The notes below the pieces were generated by a model, which saw only the letters and a program-made list of their open reading frames with translations, was not told where the DNA came from and did not search any database. Both the position numbers and the translations under genes were made by a program. From contig JAEYWU010000033.1 of the NCBI GenBank assembly GCA_023428785.1, positions 1-15,914 of the forward strand: a DNA stretch of 15,914 nucleotides, given 5' to 3'. This document shows positions 13,285 to 15,914 of this stretch, piece by piece; position 1 is the stretch's first letter, and each line of letters starts with the position of its first letter. Source of the DNA: Pseudomonadota bacterium (lineage in GTDB: Bacteria > Pseudomonadota > Alphaproteobacteria > Caulobacterales > Caulobacteraceae).

Positions 13285-14567
13285 GCGCGAACGCAGGCCT
13301 TCCCGCCCGGATCACCGCCCTGCGGTTGATCGAGGCGGCCCAGGCGCGCCGCGGCGGGCTGGATGTGGCCCTGAACGAGCCGGCGTTCCGCAGTCTGTCG
13401 CCCGAGGACCGGGGTTTCGCCCGAGCGCTCGCCATGGCGGTGCTGCGTCGGATGGGCTCGATCGACCGGGCGCTGGACACCCGGCTGAACCGCCCGCCGC
13501 CCCTGCCCGTGCGCGAGTTGCTGCGCATCGGCCTTGCGCAGATGCTCTATCTCGACACGCCGGACTTTGCGGCGGTGTCCACGACGGTGAAGCTGGCCGA
13601 GCGGGACAATGCGACCCGGCCCTACAAGGCCCTGATCAACGCCGTGTTGCGGGGTCTTGGCCGCGAGCCAGCGCCCGAGCCGGGCCCGGACGCCGATGTG
13701 CCGCCGTGGCTGTTCGCGCGCTGGTCCCAGTCGTTCGGCCAGGATCAGGCCGAGGGCGTGGCCCTGAATGCGCGCCATGAGCCGCCGACCGACCTGAGCC
13801 TGAAGTCGGGCGAAGACGCAGCGGCGCTGGCCGAGGCGATTGACGGCGAGGTCCTGCCCGGCGGTTCGGTCCGCACCCGGCGCGGCGGCGATGTCGCCAG
13901 CTGGCCTGCCTTCGAGGGCGGCGGCTGGTGGGTCCAGGATGCGGCTGCGGCCATCCCCGCGCGCCTGCTGGACGCCAAGGCCGGCGAGACGGTGCTCGAT
14001 CTGTGCGCCGCGCCCGGCGGCAAGACCCTACAACTGGCCGCGACCGGCGCGGCCGTGACGGCGCTGGACCGCTCCGAGCCGCGCCTCAGACGCCTTCGGG
14101 CCAATCTGGAGCGCACGAACCTGACGGCCGAGGTGGTGGTCGCCGACGGCGAGGCCTGGGCCGATGAACGCCAGTTCGACGCGGTTCTGGTGGATGCGCC
14201 CTGCACCGCGACAGGCACCCTGCGCCGCAATCCGGAAGCCCTCTATGCGCTGGGGCCGGCTGAGATTGGCAAGCTGGCGGACGTCCAGCACCGGCTGATC
14301 GACGCGGCCGCCGCGCGGGTGAAGCCGGGCGGACGGATGGTCTATTGCGTCTGCTCGCTGGAGCGCGAGGAGGGCGAGACCCAGATCCTCGCCTTCCTGA
14401 AGCGGAACCCGGCCTTCACCCTGACGGCCGCTGACCCGGCCGCCATCGGGGCGCCGGACGAGGCGCTCGGCAAGGAGGGCTGGCTGCGCATCCTGCCGTC
14501 GCAATGGGCCGAGCGCGGCGGGCTGGACGGCTTTTTCGCCGCTCGACTGGAGAAATCCGCAGGCTGA
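13281..14567 (+). CDS. rsmB: RsmB-family rRNA (cytosine-C5) methyltransferase
   Basis: 428 residues, starting at a GTG that overlaps the previous stop (GTGA) with GGAG upstream. An N-terminal NusB-like RNA-binding domain (about 8-125; 'PYKALINAVLRGLGRE') is followed by the SAM-dependent domain. Motif I is DLCAAPGGKT from D240, motif IV is DAPCTATGTLRRNPE with Cys308, and motif VI is YCVCS with the nucleophile candidate Cys358. The two-cysteine arrangement is that of the m5C methyltransferase family, in which the motif VI Cys attacks the base and the motif IV Cys aids release. RsmB methylates C967 of 16S rRNA in E. coli. Other family members act on other sites, so the exact target is inferred. 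Motif VI is YCVCS rather than the common YSTCS. It is an unusual companion for the sugar genes in front. Confidence 0.9.
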   Translation: MSANAGLPARITALRLIEAAQARRGGLDVALNEPAFRSLSPEDRGFARALAMAVLRRMGSIDRALDTRLNRPPPLPVRELLRIGLAQMLYLDTPDFAAVSTTVKLAERDNATRPYKALINAVLRGLGREPAPEPGPDADVPPWLFARWSQSFGQDQAEGVALNARHEPPTDLSLKSGEDAAALAEAIDGEVLPGGSVRTRRGGDVASWPAFEGGGWWVQDAAAAIPARLLDAKAGETVLDLCAAPGGKTLQLAATGAAVTALDRSEPRLRRLRANLERTNLTAEVVVADGEAWADERQFDAVLVDAPCTATGTLRRNPEALYALGPAEIGKLADVQHRLIDAAAARVKPGGRMVYCVCSLEREEGETQILAFLKRNPAFTLTAADPAAIGAPDEALGKEGWLRILPSQWAERGGLDGFFAARLEKSAG

Positions 14568-14593
14568 GACGGGTTTCGGAGCCGGGATGAACC

Positions 14594-14622
14594 TTGCCCC
14601 GAAAGCCCCTACGGCCTAATCC
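14594..14622 (+). promoter_or_regulatory. Probable promoter of rpe, predicting a leaderless message
   Basis: TTGCCC (14594-14599) and TAATCC (14617-14622) are 17 bases apart in the 61-bp gap after rsmB. The predicted start falls at about 14629, the A of the rpe ATG. There is no Shine-Dalgarno sequence before that ATG. Confidence 0.5.
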
Positions 14623-14628
14623 ACGCCC

Positions 14629-15285
14629 ATGGCCGCCCCCCTGATCTGTCCGTCCATCCTGGCGAGTGATTTCTCGCGTCTCGGCGAGGAGATCCGCGCC
14701 ATCGATGAGGCGGGGTGCGACTGGATCCACGTCGATGTGATGGACGGCCATTTCGTGCCCAACATCACCATCGGTCCGGATGTGGTGAAGGCGCTTCGGC
14801 CCCATACGACCAAGCCGTTCGACGTGCACCTGATGGTTGCGCCGGTTGATCCGTGGCTGGAGGCCTATCGCAACGCCGGGGCCGACATCCTGACCGTCCA
14901 TCCCGAGAGCGGCCCGCATCTGCACCGCACTCTGGGCCGGATCCGCGAACTGGGCGCCCGCGCTGGTCTGGTCTTCAATCCGGCGACGCCGCTGTCGATC
15001 CTCGAGGAGGTCGTCGACCTGGTCGACCTGGTGCTGATCATGTCGGTCAATCCAGGCTTCGGCGGCCAGAAATTCATCAACACCAGCCTGAAGAAGATCG
15101 AACAGGCCCGCGCCATTCTGGACCGCGCCGGGTCGGGCGCGGACCTGCAGGTCGACGGCGGGGTGACGGCCGACAACGCGGCGGCCTGTGTCTCTGCCGG
15201 GGCCAACGCCCTCGTGGCGGGAACGGCCGTCTTCAAGGGCGGCCGGAGCGCCTATGCTGCCAATATCGCGGCGCTGAAGGGCTGA
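14629..15285 (+). CDS. rpe: Ribulose-phosphate 3-epimerase
   Basis: 218 residues, normal for the family. It interconverts ribulose-5-phosphate and xylulose-5-phosphate in the pentose phosphate pathway, in the cytoplasm. The TIM-barrel signature runs through the protein: 'CPSILASDFSRLGEE' at the N-terminus, 'DWIHVDVMDGHFVPNITIGP' carrying the metal-binding His and catalytic Asp, 'FDVHLMV', 'LIMSVNPGFGGQKFI' and 'LQVDGGVTADNA' with the second catalytic Asp and the phosphate-binding glycines. No key residue is missing. The start at 14629 matches the usual length. It follows rsmB by 61 bases with its own promoter-like site, and the heparinase-family gene starts seven bases after its stop. This rsmB-rpe-heparinase order is familiar from alphaproteobacteria. 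Confidence 0.96.
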   Translation: MAAPLICPSILASDFSRLGEEIRAIDEAGCDWIHVDVMDGHFVPNITIGPDVVKALRPHTTKPFDVHLMVAPVDPWLEAYRNAGADILTVHPESGPHLHRTLGRIRELGARAGLVFNPATPLSILEEVVDLVDLVLIMSVNPGFGGQKFINTSLKKIEQARAILDRAGSGADLQVDGGVTADNAAACVSAGANALVAGTAVFKGGRSAYAANIAALKG

Positions 15286-15292
15286 ACCCCGC

Positions 15293-15914
15293 GTGAGCGA
15301 CACCGCGCAACCCCGCTTCCGGCTGCCTGAGGTCACCCTGCCCAGCCCCAAGGGACTGGTTTGGGCGCGGGCGGCCGCACGGCTGGCGGCGCGTCAGGCC
15401 TCGGCCGAGGTGTTCGGGGCTCCGGGCTATGGCTGGACGCTGAGTTTCCCCAGGGCCGAGGGCTTCGTCTGCTCGCCACGCGATTTCCGGCCGGCCGACG
15501 CCGCTGTCGGCCGCTCGGCCGCTTCGGGCCGGTTCGTGATCGCCGGGTCGGTCGTCGACATCGGCTCGTCCGGAGACATCTGGGACCGGCCCTGCCCCAG
15601 CCGCCGGTTCGCGGTTGAACTCCACCGGTTCGTCTGGCTGCCCGACCTGATGGCGACGGGCGACCGCGCTCCGCGCGACGCGCTCAGGCTGATCCTGGCG
15701 TGGGCCGAGATTTTTGGGCGCTGGAACGCCTTTTCCTGGGGACGGGAGATCCTGCCCCGCCGGATCATCAATCTCGCCTGTTTCGCACGCCGGATCGCGG
15801 CCTCCACCTCGGAAGCCGATCGCCTGCGGCTTGCGGATCTTCTGGCGCGGCAGGCGCGGCAACTGTCGCGGCTGGCCAGGGATCATGGCCATGCGGCCGA
15901 GGAGGCCGCCGCCA
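15293..15914 (+). CDS. Heparinase II/III family protein, N-terminal part (continues past the window)
   Basis: The frame opens at the GTG at 15293, seven bases after the rpe stop, and stays open to the last base (207 codons). No stop is present, so the gene runs on. The N-terminal part has 'FSWGREILPRRIINLACFAR' and 'RRFAVELHRFVWLPDLMATG', which resemble the alpha-helical barrel of alphaproteobacterial heparinase II/III-like proteins often found beside rpe. The domain named for the family (the beta-sandwich) would lie downstream and cannot be seen. These proteins are presumed polysaccharide lyases or cell-envelope enzymes, with substrate unknown. AAGGG lies in the end of rpe upstream of the GTG. 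Probably cotranscribed with rpe. Confidence 0.72.
   Translation, partial: MSDTAQPRFRLPEVTLPSPKGLVWARAAARLAARQASAEVFGAPGYGWTLSFPRAEGFVCSPRDFRPADAAVGRSAASGRFVIAGSVVDIGSSGDIWDRPCPSRRFAVELHRFVWLPDLMATGDRAPRDALRLILAWAEIFGRWNAFSWGREILPRRIINLACFARRIAASTSEADRLRLADLLARQARQLSRLARDHGHAAEEAAA

Overview
The window is GC-rich and has two parts that do not obviously belong together. From about 3.44 kb to the end it reads as an ordinary chromosomal stretch of an alphaproteobacterium, most likely a member of the Caulobacterales such as Brevundimonas or a relative. The support is an L21 with a long Ala/Lys-rich tail, an OxyR-like LysR regulator, an RsmB / ribulose-phosphate epimerase / heparinase-like gene run, strong CTG leucine usage and GCTA-type -10 boxes. 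The first ~3.3 kb holds the C-terminal part of a MutY adenine glycosylase and, convergent to it, a large lipoprotein with fibronectin-III-like modules and a formylglycine-generating-enzyme (SUMF1) domain. That architecture is more typical of Fibrobacterota and similar phyla, and leucine usage in the MutY fragment differs sharply (2 CTG among 12 Leu codons from its residue Met at 58 onward). A transfer boundary or an assembly chimera between about 3312 and 3441 is the largest oddity in the window.

Layout: 1-597 mutY 3' part (+); 613-3270 lipoprotein (-) with a strong terminator hairpin just upstream of its start; 3433-4303 rplU-rpmA operon (-) with its own promoter, structured leader and terminator; 4642-4716 tRNA-Gly(GCC) (+) with promoter and terminator; 4784-5542 periplasmic TonB-C-domain protein (-); 5633-6352 TMEM175/DUF1211-like membrane protein (+); 6464-8287 membrane-anchored double-PAS histidine kinase whose phosphoacceptor His is Gln; 8354-9277 OxyR-like regulator with one cysteine only; 9287-9772 small lipoprotein; 9945-14567 a tightly overlapping run of family-4-type glycosyltransferase, WbpE-like sugar aminotransferase, WbpB/WlbA-like oxidoreductase and RsmB; 14629-15285 rpe; 15293-end the start of a heparinase II/III family protein.

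How the parts work together: L21 and L27 are made from one message. The aminotransferase and oxidoreductase are the usual pair for making a UDP-3-amino-sugar (uronate type), and the glycosyltransferase in front would add a sugar to a surface glycan. The three genes are joined by four-base stop/start overlaps and run straight into rsmB through another overlap. The histidine-less kinase and the single-cysteine OxyR-like protein sit next to each other and each lacks a residue that defines its family's standard mechanism, so they are the best candidates for unusual signalling. I see no CRISPR array, insertion sequence, prophage or rRNA gene.
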